Source of the DNA: Williamsia muralis NBRC 105860
Lineage (GTDB): Bacteria > Actinomycetota > Actinomycetes > Mycobacteriales > Mycobacteriaceae
Length of the DNA: 64,000 bases
NCBI RefSeq assembly: GCF_001598915.1
Contig: NZ_BDAP01000002.1
Coordinates: 868,001-932,000 of the forward strand
Reading direction: 5' to 3'
Made by a program: the position numbers and the translations under genes. Positions 27,346-35,436 of the stretch are shown here, one piece after another. Under the pieces are notes generated by a model. The model was not told the DNA's origin. It saw nothing but the letters and a program-made list of their open reading frames with translations, and ran no database searches. The number at the start of each line of letters is the position of its first letter. Position 1 is the stretch's first letter.

Positions 27346-27732
27346 ATGACAACACCGTTTGGGCAGGCAGGAACTGCGAAATACGTGCAGCTGACCACGT
27401 TCCGTAAAGACGGGACACCGGTGTCCTCGCCGCTGTGGGCGGCGCTCGATGGCGACAAGTTGTTGATGTGGACGGTGACCGATTCATGGAAGGTGAAGCG
27501 GTTGCGCCGTAATCCGGCCGTGGTGGTCCAGGCGTGCGACGTGCGGGGCAAGCAGACGTACGGAGATCCCGTGCCCGGCACGGCCCAGATCCTCGATACG
27601 CCGGGCAGTGACCACGCCAGGGACGTGGTGCAGAAGAAGTACGGGCTTCTCGGATGGGTCACGGTCAAGGGCAGCCTGCTGCGCAGAGGCAAGAAGGGCA
27701 CCGTGGGGTTGGCGATCACCGCAAGCAGCTGA
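27346..27732 (+). CDS. PPOX-class F420-dependent oxidoreductase
   Basis: Small split-beta-barrel protein of 128 residues from ATG 27346; a TTG lies directly before it. The core KYVQLTTFRKDGTPVSSPLWAA and KVKRLRRNPAVVVQAC are characteristic of the Rv1155/Rv2074-like branch that binds F420 or biliverdin. The full length fits the family, about 130-150 residues. Physiological substrate unknown. It stands alone. Confidence 0.88.
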   Translation: MTTPFGQAGTAKYVQLTTFRKDGTPVSSPLWAALDGDKLLMWTVTDSWKVKRLRRNPAVVVQACDVRGKQTYGDPVPGTAQILDTPGSDHARDVVQKKYGLLGWVTVKGSLLRRGKKGTVGLAITASS

Positions 27733-27795
27733 ATTGACCCCGGTGTTCGTCGCCGCCAAAAACCGGCAGGCAGGTTGTGTGAGCCCGCCATTGCG

Positions 27796-27815
27796 GTAGA
27801 TTGTCAACAATCTAC
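27796..27815 (+). promoter_or_regulatory. Palindromic GntR operator, copy 1
   Basis: GTAGATTGT-ca-ACAATCTAC is a 9-2-9 inverted repeat 36 bases before the FCD-type regulator gene. Its core ATTGTCAACAAT occurs again at 39701-39712, before the catabolic operon. FadR/FCD regulators commonly bind TTGT-n2-ACAA-like dyads, so autoregulation is likely. Confidence 0.75.
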
Positions 27816-27851
27816 GAAGACGGAACGCGAGGGGTTTGGGTGCGGTGACTC

Positions 27852-28634
27852 ATGTCCGATGAGATCAAGAAGTCCGGCGGTGCCCGCGGGCGCGTGGCCA
27901 GGCCTCGGGTACTCGAACCCCTGGTCCAGGAGTCGACTCCGGCCATCATCGCCCGTCAACTGCGTGCAGCCATCGCCAAAGGCGACTTTCCTCCCGGTTC
28001 GCAACTGACCGAATCGGGCCTGGCGGCCGATCTGGGTGTCAGCCGTGGACCACTGCGTGAGGCCATGCAGCGGTTGACGCAGGAAGGGCTGCTGGTCAGC
28101 TACCGGAACCGCGGTCTGTTCGTGATCACGATGGACGACGACGACATCAAGGACATGTACGTCGCCCGGGCCGCGGTCGAGCGCGCCGCACTCGAACAGG
28201 TGATCCTGCGCCGCCCAGACGACGCCGTCGACGTCCTCACCGCCGCAGTCGAGGAGATGGAGCGGTACGCGGACGACCCCAACGGTCCGCAGATTGCGGA
28301 CGCGGACATGGCATTTCACCATGAACTCGTCGAACTCGCAGGTAGCCCCCGGCTCTCGCGACTTCACGAGACCATTCTCGTCGAGACACGGATGTGTCTG
28401 GGGGCCATGCGAGGCACCTACGTATCCGCCGAAGAGCGGATCTCCGAACACCGCCGCATCGTTTCGGCAATCGCCCAGCGGGACACAAAATCGGCCGACG
28501 AACTGATGGTCGACCACATGCGGGACGGGTTGCGGCGAATCATCGCCGAACCGGGTGCCGTATCTCAGTTCGGTGGCGCAGCGATAACGTCGAGTCCGAA
28601 CGTGCCCGTCGACCGACCGGTATCGGGAAGATAG
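27852..28634 (+). CDS. GntR-family regulator, FadR/FCD subfamily
   Basis: Regulator of 260 residues. The winged helix spans about residues 25-95 (TPAIIARQLRAAIAKGDFPPGSQL, ADLGVSRGPLREAMQRL). The C-terminal FCD domain carries candidate metal/ligand residues in DADMAFHHELV, EHRRI and DHMRDGL. FCD proteins sense small carboxylates or amino acids. It probably controls the nearby transporter and the minus-strand catabolic operon, since the same operator core occurs before its own gene and before that operon. It differs from EnuR, the usual ectoine regulator, which is a MocR-type protein. Confidence 0.93.
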   Translation: MSDEIKKSGGARGRVARPRVLEPLVQESTPAIIARQLRAAIAKGDFPPGSQLTESGLAADLGVSRGPLREAMQRLTQEGLLVSYRNRGLFVITMDDDDIKDMYVARAAVERAALEQVILRRPDDAVDVLTAAVEEMERYADDPNGPQIADADMAFHHELVELAGSPRLSRLHETILVETRMCLGAMRGTYVSAEERISEHRRIVSAIAQRDTKSADELMVDHMRDGLRRIIAEPGAVSQFGGAAITSSPNVPVDRPVSGR

Positions 28635-28784
28635 ATCGGGCTTCGGCAACCTGCCGGGGCCACCACCCTCGAGGAGGCCTCACCGACAAACGCCAAGTCA
28701 CCTGCTTTCAAAACGCGGAAGTAGCAGGAATCTGTGGGCCTCGAAGACACCAGAGCCCGACGTCTTCAATTTTAGGGGGTATCA

Positions 28785-30173
28785 ATGAGCCCGAACATCG
28801 CGAAAACGAATTCAGACGTTGCACCAGGATTTCCGGATCCGGATTCACCGGAAGGCAAGAAGCTCTTACGCAAGGCCATCGGCGCATCCGCCATCGGCAA
28901 CGCGACCGAGTGGTACGACTACGGCGTCTACGCGGCCACCACGACTTATCTCACGCAAGCCTTCTTTCCCGGCGACCTCGGGACCATCGGCACGATGCTG
29001 GGATTTGCGATCTCATTTGTGCTCCGACCGCTCGGCGGCATGATCTGGGGTCCGATCGGAGACCGCATCGGCCGAAAAGCCGTGCTGGCCATGACCATTT
29101 TGCTCATCTCGGGCGCCACCGCCCTCATCGGACTGCTGCCCACGCATGCGGTCGCCGGCGTATGGGCGCCGATCCTGTTGATCGCACTCCGGGTGGTCCA
29201 GGGATTCTCCACCGGAGGCGAATACGGCGGAGCGGCAACGTTCATGGCCGAATACGCGCCGGACAAGAAGCGCGGCCGCTACGGAAGCTTCCTCGAGTTC
29301 GGCACACTCGCCGGATTCGTGATGGGCACCGCCATCGTGCTGCTGCTCGAACTGGCGCTCAGCGACCAACAGATGGAGACCTGGGGCTGGCGCATCCCGT
29401 TCCTGCTCGCGTTGCCACTGGGCCTGGTGGGTCTGTACCTGCGAAATCAGATGGAGGACACACCGGTCTTCAAGGAACTCGAGCAGAAGGATGAGATCGA
29501 GGGCACCGCGTGGACGCGGTTCAAGGATCTGCTCACCAACTACTGGCAGCCCATCTTGGTGATGTTCGGCCTGGTGATCGCCCTCAACGTGGCCAACTAC
29601 ACGTTGCTGGCGTACCAGCCGACATACCTCAAGACCACCATCGGAATGAGCGAGACCACCGGCACGGTTGTCATCCTCATCGGCGAGCTGGCGATGATGG
29701 CGTGTATCCCGTTCTTCGGTGCCTGGTCGGACAAGATCGGCCGCAAACCGATGTGGTGGGGTTCGCTGATCGGTTTGTTCGTGTTCGCGTTGCCGATGTA
29801 TTGGCTGATGGGGCAGGGCTTCGGTTGGGCCATCGTCGGATTCCTGGTGCTGGGGCTGCTGTACATCCCGCAGCTGTCCACCATCTCGGCAACGTTCCCG
29901 GCCATGTTCCCCACACAGGTGCGGTACGCCGGGTTCGCCATCTCCTACAACGTGGCCACGGCGGCGTTCGGAGGCACGGCTCCGCTGATCAACGACGCGG
30001 TCACCGAGAACGAGGGTTGGGAGTTGTTCCCGGCCGGCTACATGATGCTCGCCTGCGCGATCGGCATGATCGCGCTGCCCTTCCTGCGCGAGACGGCAGG
30101 ATTCTCGATTCGGGGCACCGACATCCCAGGTGAGGAAACCGACGCCGAGAAGAAGTTGGTGCACAACAACTGA
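28785..30173 (+). CDS. MHS-family MFS transporter (ProP/ShiA-like)
   Basis: Metabolite:H+ symporter of 462 residues with twelve helices. The marks of the family are ASAIGNATEWYDYGVYA at helix 1, the motif GPIGDRIGRKAVL, and the helix-5 block GFSTGGEYGGAATFMAEYAP. Relatives import proline, betaine, ectoine, shikimate or dicarboxylates. AGGGGG stands before its ATG. It lies 150 bases after the FCD regulator and next to the catabolic operon, so it probably brings in the substrate of that pathway. Confidence 0.93.
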   Translation: MSPNIAKTNSDVAPGFPDPDSPEGKKLLRKAIGASAIGNATEWYDYGVYAATTTYLTQAFFPGDLGTIGTMLGFAISFVLRPLGGMIWGPIGDRIGRKAVLAMTILLISGATALIGLLPTHAVAGVWAPILLIALRVVQGFSTGGEYGGAATFMAEYAPDKKRGRYGSFLEFGTLAGFVMGTAIVLLLELALSDQQMETWGWRIPFLLALPLGLVGLYLRNQMEDTPVFKELEQKDEIEGTAWTRFKDLLTNYWQPILVMFGLVIALNVANYTLLAYQPTYLKTTIGMSETTGTVVILIGELAMMACIPFFGAWSDKIGRKPMWWGSLIGLFVFALPMYWLMGQGFGWAIVGFLVLGLLYIPQLSTISATFPAMFPTQVRYAGFAISYNVATAAFGGTAPLINDAVTENEGWELFPAGYMMLACAIGMIALPFLRETAGFSIRGTDIPGEETDAEKKLVHNN

Positions 30174-30180
30174 CGCACCA

Positions 30181-30245
30181 CGATCGGGCCCGTGGGACGC
30201 CGTCGAGGGCTATTCGCCCTTCGGCGGCGTCCACGGGGACGATCG
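30181..30245. terminator. Long hairpin between convergent genes
   Basis: CGATC arms at both ends enclose GTGGGACGCCG/CGGCGTCCAC (one bulge) and an inner AGGGC-tattc-GCCCT. It lies between the MHS transporter and the M20 gene and can end both transcripts. Confidence 0.7.
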
Positions 30246-30259
30246 TGACCACTTGCCGG

Positions 30260-31435
30260 TCAGAACAGGCGCAGCGCCAGCAATGCGTAAGCCTTTGCAG
30301 CTGTGACCAATTCGTGAATCGACACCGATTCATCCGGGCGGTGTGCTTGATCGTTGAGACCACCAGGGCCCAGGACGATGGCGGGGATCCCGAGGTCCCG
30401 GCTGATGAAGCCGCCGTCGCACGCCGCGGTCCAGCCGGTGATCTCGGTATGGCCACCGGCGTCACCGACGGCACGAGCGGCCTCGGTGACCAATGGGTGG
30501 TCGATGGTGGTCTGAAAACCCGGCATCGACATCGTCACCTCGACGTCCACTGTGATGCCGTCGCTGTCGATGCCCGCTTCGGTGATGGCGCCGCGTAACC
30601 AGGAGGCCACTGCGTTGGCGTCTTCCCCGGGCATCAGTCGGCGGTCGAAGCTGACGGTCGCATGCGGTGCGACCACCGAGATGCCCTGCCCGCCTTCGAT
30701 CAGCCCGGTGTTCCAGGTTCCCGAGCCCAGGAGCGGGTCTGGTGAGCGCGCCAGTCGGCGGGCGTCGGCACGGACGAGGTCGATGATCGCGGCGGCTGCG
30801 TCGATGGCGTTGCGGCCATCTGCCGGGCGACCCGAATGCGCGGCCCGTCCGGTCACCCGGACCTCGAGGTAAGAGGCTCCGCGGCAGGCGATCACGGTTT
30901 CGAGGTCGGTCGGTTCGGCTACCACACAACCGGCGAATCGATACGATCCATCGCTCCGGGTCACAAAATCGCGGATGCCGATGCCGAGGTCCTCCTCGTC
31001 GACGGTGCAGACCAATTGGACAGGCCCGGGTAGTTTCACCCCCGAGCGTGACAAGGCCGCCATCGCGATGATTGCGGCCGCGAGGCCACCCTTCATGTCG
31101 GTGGCGCCGCGACCGTAGATCCGCCCCGCGTCGACCGTGGATTCGAATGGATCGCGTGTCCATCCGTCACCGGCAGGTACCACGTCCGAGTGGCCGAGGA
31201 CCATGAGACCGGGTGCATCGCCGGTGCCGGGGAGTGTCGCAGTGAAGTTCGGTCTGCCCGGGGCCACCTCCCAGCTGTCGACGATGAAACCGAGTTCGTG
31301 ACAGGCCTTGTGGAGTACCTGGACCGTCTGTTGCTCGGTGCCGCCGGGATTCTCGCCGCCCGCGTCGATGAGCGAGCAGGTCAGTGCCACCAACTCAGGC
31401 TCGTCGATCAGCTCGAGAACAGACCGTTCGGTCAT
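30260..31435 (-). CDS. M20-family metallo-deacylase (ArgE/DapE type)
   Basis: Zinc-dependent amidohydrolase of 391 residues from ATG 31435, overlapping the previous stop as ATGA. Metal ligands are visible in LGHSDVVPAG (His and Asp), GATDMKGG (Asp) and DEED (the catalytic Glu pair), with the C-terminal SIHE histidine. The lid dimerisation domain spans roughly residues 170-290. Members deacetylate N-acyl amino acids. Last gene of a six-gene operon beside an ectoine-hydrolase-like protein, it could remove the acetyl group from N-acetyl-diaminobutyrate, replacing the usual DoeB/EutE enzyme. This is an inference from context. Confidence 0.9.
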   Translation of the reverse strand: MTERSVLELIDEPELVALTCSLIDAGGENPGGTEQQTVQVLHKACHELGFIVDSWEVAPGRPNFTATLPGTGDAPGLMVLGHSDVVPAGDGWTRDPFESTVDAGRIYGRGATDMKGGLAAAIIAMAALSRSGVKLPGPVQLVCTVDEEDLGIGIRDFVTRSDGSYRFAGCVVAEPTDLETVIACRGASYLEVRVTGRAAHSGRPADGRNAIDAAAAIIDLVRADARRLARSPDPLLGSGTWNTGLIEGGQGISVVAPHATVSFDRRLMPGEDANAVASWLRGAITEAGIDSDGITVDVEVTMSMPGFQTTIDHPLVTEAARAVGDAGGHTEITGWTAACDGGFISRDLGIPAIVLGPGGLNDQAHRPDESVSIHELVTAAKAYALLALRLF

Positions 31436-32661
31436 GCCGCCAGTGCCAGATCCAGTGCGGTACGCAGCCGCTTCACGCCCTCGTCGATGCGGTCGGGTGT
31501 GCTGGATGCAAAGCACAGCCGCAGCGCGTTTCGGTAGTGGCCACCGGGCGACAACGCCGGGCCCGGAATGAACGCAACACCTTCGGCCAGTGCGATCTCG
31601 AACAGCTCGCGGGTGTCGATACCGGCATATTTACCTTGCAATGTCACCCAGAGGAAGAAGCCACCCTCGGGATGTGTGGTGGCCACCTCATCGCCCAGAT
31701 GTGTGTGCAGAGAGGCGATCATCGCGTCCCGACGAATGCGGTACAGGTCGCGCAGCATCACCAGATGGTCCTCCAACCCACCACGCGAGATGTACTCGGC
31801 CACGATGTGCTGGTTGGGCACGTTGGTACATGTGTCCATCGCCTGCTTGCCGTTGATCAGCAGCTGCCGCAGAGCGGGGTCGGCGTCCACCCATCCGACG
31901 CGCCACCCCGGCGCGAGGATCTTCGAGAACGTGCGAACCGAAAAGAGCAGTGGGTCATCGGGACTCAGAGTCCGGAACGTGGGGATGTCCTCGCCGGAGA
32001 ACCGCAGCAGCGCGTACGGATCGTCATCGATGATGACCGCGCCCCACTTGTGGGCCAACTCCAGCAACGCGACTCGCCGTTCCAGCGACAAGGTGACGCC
32101 ACTCGGGTTCTGGAAATTGGGGATGGTGTATATGGCCTTGGGGGTTCGATGAGTTCGCGCGACCAGATCCGGCAGTTGGTCCACCATGAGTCCCTCGTCG
32201 TCCACCGGCACCTCGAGTAGCTGAGCCCCGTACGACAGGGCGGTGGCGCTTCCGTTGGTGTACGTGGGCGACTCGACGATCACGAGGTCGCCGGGGTCGA
32301 CGAACAACTTGCAGGCCAGATCGAGTCCCTGCATACCGCCGGTGGTGATGACCAGCCGGTCCTCGGATGCCGGATCAGGTGTGCCGGCAAGGTATTTGAC
32401 CAGTAGATCGAGCAGACGCGGCTCGCCCTCGGAAGCGCCGTAGGTGAACGACGTGTGGTCGAGGATGCTGCCGGCTATCTCGCGGAATTCGTCGGCGGGT
32501 ACCGCCTCGTCGGCGGGTGAACCCATCGCGAAGCGGACGATGTCGTGCTTCTGCGCGGCGAGCAGCGACGTCGACGAGTCGATCATCGACCCGACCAGAT
32601 CTTTGGCCCGGCCGGCCAGCGGGAAGGTGCGGCTGGAGTGGGACAGATCGGTTGCGGTCAT
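31432..32661 (-). CDS. Fold-type I PLP aminotransferase (LysN/MocR-domain-like)
   Basis: Pyridoxal-phosphate aminotransferase of 409 residues from ATG 32661. The cofactor lysine is in RTFSKILAPGWRVGW; other marks are FTYGASEGEPRL, YTIPNFQNPSG and IIDDDPY. It resembles 2-aminoadipate aminotransferases and the C-terminal half of MocR regulators, but has no helix-turn-helix domain. Fifth in the operon, its stop overlaps the M20 start. The amino acid it uses is not known. Confidence 0.92.
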   Translation of the reverse strand: MTATDLSHSSRTFPLAGRAKDLVGSMIDSSTSLLAAQKHDIVRFAMGSPADEAVPADEFREIAGSILDHTSFTYGASEGEPRLLDLLVKYLAGTPDPASEDRLVITTGGMQGLDLACKLFVDPGDLVIVESPTYTNGSATALSYGAQLLEVPVDDEGLMVDQLPDLVARTHRTPKAIYTIPNFQNPSGVTLSLERRVALLELAHKWGAVIIDDDPYALLRFSGEDIPTFRTLSPDDPLLFSVRTFSKILAPGWRVGWVDADPALRQLLINGKQAMDTCTNVPNQHIVAEYISRGGLEDHLVMLRDLYRIRRDAMIASLHTHLGDEVATTHPEGGFFLWVTLQGKYAGIDTRELFEIALAEGVAFIPGPALSPGGHYRNALRLCFASSTPDRIDEGVKRLRTALDLALAA

Positions 32662-32687
32662 GCGGTCACCTCTCACTTCTCATCAGG

Positions 32688-33881
32688 TCACTTGCGGATC
32701 AGGTCTCGCGGAAAGCTGGTGAACGTCTCGACCCCGGTCGCGCTCACCCGCACCGACTCGGACAACTCGAATCCGTAGCCGTCCATCCACATTCCACAGA
32801 CGATGTGAAATGTCATGTTCTCCTCGAGGATCGTCTCGTCCTCGGTCCGGATGCTGATGGTGCGCTCACCCCAGTCCGGTGGGTAGCCGATACCGATCGA
32901 ATAGCCGAGCCGTGAGGGCTTTTCGAGTCCGTACTTGGCCAAAGTCCAGTTCCACGTGGAGGCGAGCTCCCGCGTCGGCACGCCCGGTGCGATGGCGTCG
33001 AGAACGTTGTTGAGGCCCTCTGCGGTGGCTCCGGCAACGTAGTCGACATCCTTGTTCACCGGTCCGAGTGACACGGTGCGGGCGAGAGGGCAGTGGTACC
33101 GGTTGTGGGCGCCCGTCAGCTCGACCACCACTGCCTCACCACCGACGAAAGTGCCCTGATGCCAGGTGAGGTGAGGGGTGTCGGCTGCTTCGCCCGTGGG
33201 CATCATCGGCACGATGGCCGGGTAGTCGCCGCCGAATTGATCGGTACCGGTGATCTGCGCCTGCGAGATCGCCGCTGCCGCATCACACTGTCGCACTCCG
33301 ATGTCGATGGTGTCGATGGCCGCGCGCATCGCCTCCGAGCACACCATGCCCGCCTGCCGCATCAGCTGCACCTCGGCATCCGATTTGACCGACCGCACCC
33401 AGTTCACGAGCTCGAAGCAGTCCACCAGCTTCCACTCCGGGATCGCGTTGAACAGCGCCCGATACGCCTTGGGGGAGAAGAAGTGCGAGTCCATCTCCAA
33501 GCCGACGGAGCCACCTCGCGACGCCGGCGCGATCAGATGCCGTTGTCGCAAGGCGAATGCCACCCAATCGAACGGATGCACGTGGGGCCTGTGGATGTAG
33601 CTCTCGGGGTAGCCGACGATCTGCTCGTCGGGCAGCCAGGTGGTGCGATGTGCACCGCGAGCGTCCATGTCGCGCGCGAAGAACACCATGTCGCCGTCCA
33701 TCGGTACGAACAACATCTGTGGGGTGTAGAAGGACCACGCGTTGTACCCGATGAGGTAGAAGATGTTTGCCGGGTCCGTGACGATGATCGCCGACAGCCC
33801 CTGCCGGTCCATCAACTTGCGGACAGCCGCCAGCCGCTGCTCGTATTCGGCGTCGGTGAACAGCTGCGATCCGAGATACAT
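32688..33881 (-). CDS. M24-fold hydrolase, ectoine hydrolase (EutD/DoeA)-like
   Basis: Pita-bread-fold protein of 397 residues. It has the creatinase N-domain (GLSAIIVTDPANIFYLIGYNA, FFARDMDARG) and the catalytic domain (FGGDYPAIVPMMPTG, PHLTWH). The canonical M24 metal-ligand motif is altered: VVELTGAHNRYHCPLARTV has Glu and Pro where prolidases have two Asp. Ectoine hydrolases of the EutD/DoeA type are metal-independent members with a closely similar RYHCPL-RT segment, from memory of the family. It would open the ectoine ring to N-acetyl-diaminobutyrate. A creatinase-like enzyme acting on another ring or C-N bond remains possible. Confidence 0.82.
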   Translation of the reverse strand: MYLGSQLFTDAEYEQRLAAVRKLMDRQGLSAIIVTDPANIFYLIGYNAWSFYTPQMLFVPMDGDMVFFARDMDARGAHRTTWLPDEQIVGYPESYIHRPHVHPFDWVAFALRQRHLIAPASRGGSVGLEMDSHFFSPKAYRALFNAIPEWKLVDCFELVNWVRSVKSDAEVQLMRQAGMVCSEAMRAAIDTIDIGVRQCDAAAAISQAQITGTDQFGGDYPAIVPMMPTGEAADTPHLTWHQGTFVGGEAVVVELTGAHNRYHCPLARTVSLGPVNKDVDYVAGATAEGLNNVLDAIAPGVPTRELASTWNWTLAKYGLEKPSRLGYSIGIGYPPDWGERTISIRTEDETILEENMTFHIVCGMWMDGYGFELSESVRVSATGVETFTSFPRDLIRK

Positions 33882-33930
33882 ACTGTGTCCTCACACCTTT
33901 CGGTGAACGTTCGGGGTTGTGCCGGTCTGA

Positions 33931-35436
33931 TCAGGTCCTCGGTATGGCGAGATACTTGATCTCGAGGAACTCCTCGATCCCGACCCGGCCGCCTTCGCGG
34001 CCCAATCCGGATTGTTTCACCCCACCGAAGGGTGCTGCAGGGTTGGAGACCAAACCTGTGTTGAGACCCACCATTCCGACTTCGAGGGCCGACGACATCC
34101 GCAGTCCACGATCGATGTCTTGGGTGAACAGATAGCCGACCAAACCCCACGGTGTGTTGTTGGCCATCTCGATCACCTCTTCTTCGGTGTCGTAGGGGAT
34201 GACCGGTGCCACCGGCCCGAAGATCTCGGTACCCATCAGCTCGGACTGCGGGTCGACACCCGAGAGCACCGTCGGCTGGTAGAAGTAGCCGGCATCAGCG
34301 CCCTCCCCACCGCCCACCACCACGGTGGCCCCTCGTTCGACGGCGTCCGAGACCAAGGTGCGGACCTTGTCGACGGCCTTGCGCTCGACGAGCGGCCCCA
34401 CCTGGGTGCCCTCGTCCACGCCGTTGCCGACGTTCAACGCGCCCATCCGTTCGGCCAGCTTCCTGGCGAACTCGTCGGCCACGCTGCGATGCACGAACAT
34501 TCGGTTGGCCGCCGTGCAGGCCTCACCCATGTTGCGCATCTTGGCGACCATCGCGCCGCCGACGGCCTTGTCGAGATCGGCGTCAGGGCAGACGATGAAC
34601 GGTGCGTTGCCGCCCAGTTCCATCGACGTGCGCATCACGGTCCGAGATGCCTGCTCCAGCAGCAACTTTCCGACCTGGGTGGATCCGGTGAAGCTGACCT
34701 TGCGGGCCAGCCCACTGTCCATCCAGGTCTCCACCACGGAACCGGGGTCGTCGGTGGTGACCACGTTCAGCACACCGGCAGGCAAGCCGGCGAGCGTGAG
34801 GATCTCGGTGAGGGCAAGCGTTGTGAGCGGGGTGAGTTCGGCAGGCTTGAACACCATGGTGCAGCCGGCTGCGATCGCAGGCCCGATCTTGCGGGTGCCC
34901 ATCGCCAGTGGGAAGTTCCACGGGGTGATGAGGATGCACGGTCCCACCGGCTCCTTCGTCACCAGGATGCGGTTTGCACCGTCGCCGGTGGTGGTGTGAC
35001 CACCGTCGATTCGGACCGCCTCTTCGGAGAACCATCGGAAGAACTCTGCGCCATAGGCCACTTCACCTCGCGCCTCGGCCAGAGGCTTGCCCATCTCGGT
35101 GGTCATGATCAGCGCCAGATCCTCCTGTCGTTCGAGGATCAACTCGTATGCCCGGCGGAGGATGTCGCTGCGTGTGCGTGGCGGTGTTGCCGCCCAGCTC
35201 TTCTGGGTGGCCGCGGCCGACTCGATGGCCGCAGCGGCATCGGCCTGTGCACCCTTGGCGACGTGGGCGATGACCTCACCGGTGGCGGGGTTCTCGACCG
35301 CGAAGGTGGCGCCGTCCGCTGCTGGGCCCCACTCGCCGTCGATGTACAGGCCGGTGGGCAGAGAAGCGATCAGCTCGGCTGCCCGGGCACGTCGTTCGGC
35401 GTTCTGGGCGGCGGGTGTGACGGTGGATGTCGTCAT
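33931..35436 (-). CDS. NAD(P)-dependent aldehyde dehydrogenase (succinate/aspartate-semialdehyde type)
   Basis: Enzyme of 501 residues from ATG 35436, which overlaps the stop of the FAD/Fe-S gene (ATGA). The frame further upstream is only the shadow of that gene. Cofactor and catalytic marks are ITPWNFPLAMGTRKIGPAIAAGC, the general-base Glu in MELGGNAPF and the catalytic Cys in GEACTAANR. The overall type is GabD-like. In ectoine breakdown a member called DoeC oxidises aspartate semialdehyde to aspartate; in GABA breakdown the same family oxidises succinate semialdehyde. Context favours one of these two. Confidence 0.93.
   Translation of the reverse strand: MTTSTVTPAAQNAERRARAAELIASLPTGLYIDGEWGPAADGATFAVENPATGEVIAHVAKGAQADAAAAIESAAATQKSWAATPPRTRSDILRRAYELILERQEDLALIMTTEMGKPLAEARGEVAYGAEFFRWFSEEAVRIDGGHTTTGDGANRILVTKEPVGPCILITPWNFPLAMGTRKIGPAIAAGCTMVFKPAELTPLTTLALTEILTLAGLPAGVLNVVTTDDPGSVVETWMDSGLARKVSFTGSTQVGKLLLEQASRTVMRTSMELGGNAPFIVCPDADLDKAVGGAMVAKMRNMGEACTAANRMFVHRSVADEFARKLAERMGALNVGNGVDEGTQVGPLVERKAVDKVRTLVSDAVERGATVVVGGGEGADAGYFYQPTVLSGVDPQSELMGTEIFGPVAPVIPYDTEEEVIEMANNTPWGLVGYLFTQDIDRGLRMSSALEVGMVGLNTGLVSNPAAPFGGVKQSGLGREGGRVGIEEFLEIKYLAIPRT

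Noticed and set aside
31432-32661. MocR-type regulator (EnuR) of ectoine genes
   Set aside because: Only the aminotransferase domain is present. There is no winged-helix domain before it, so it is an enzyme and not a regulator.
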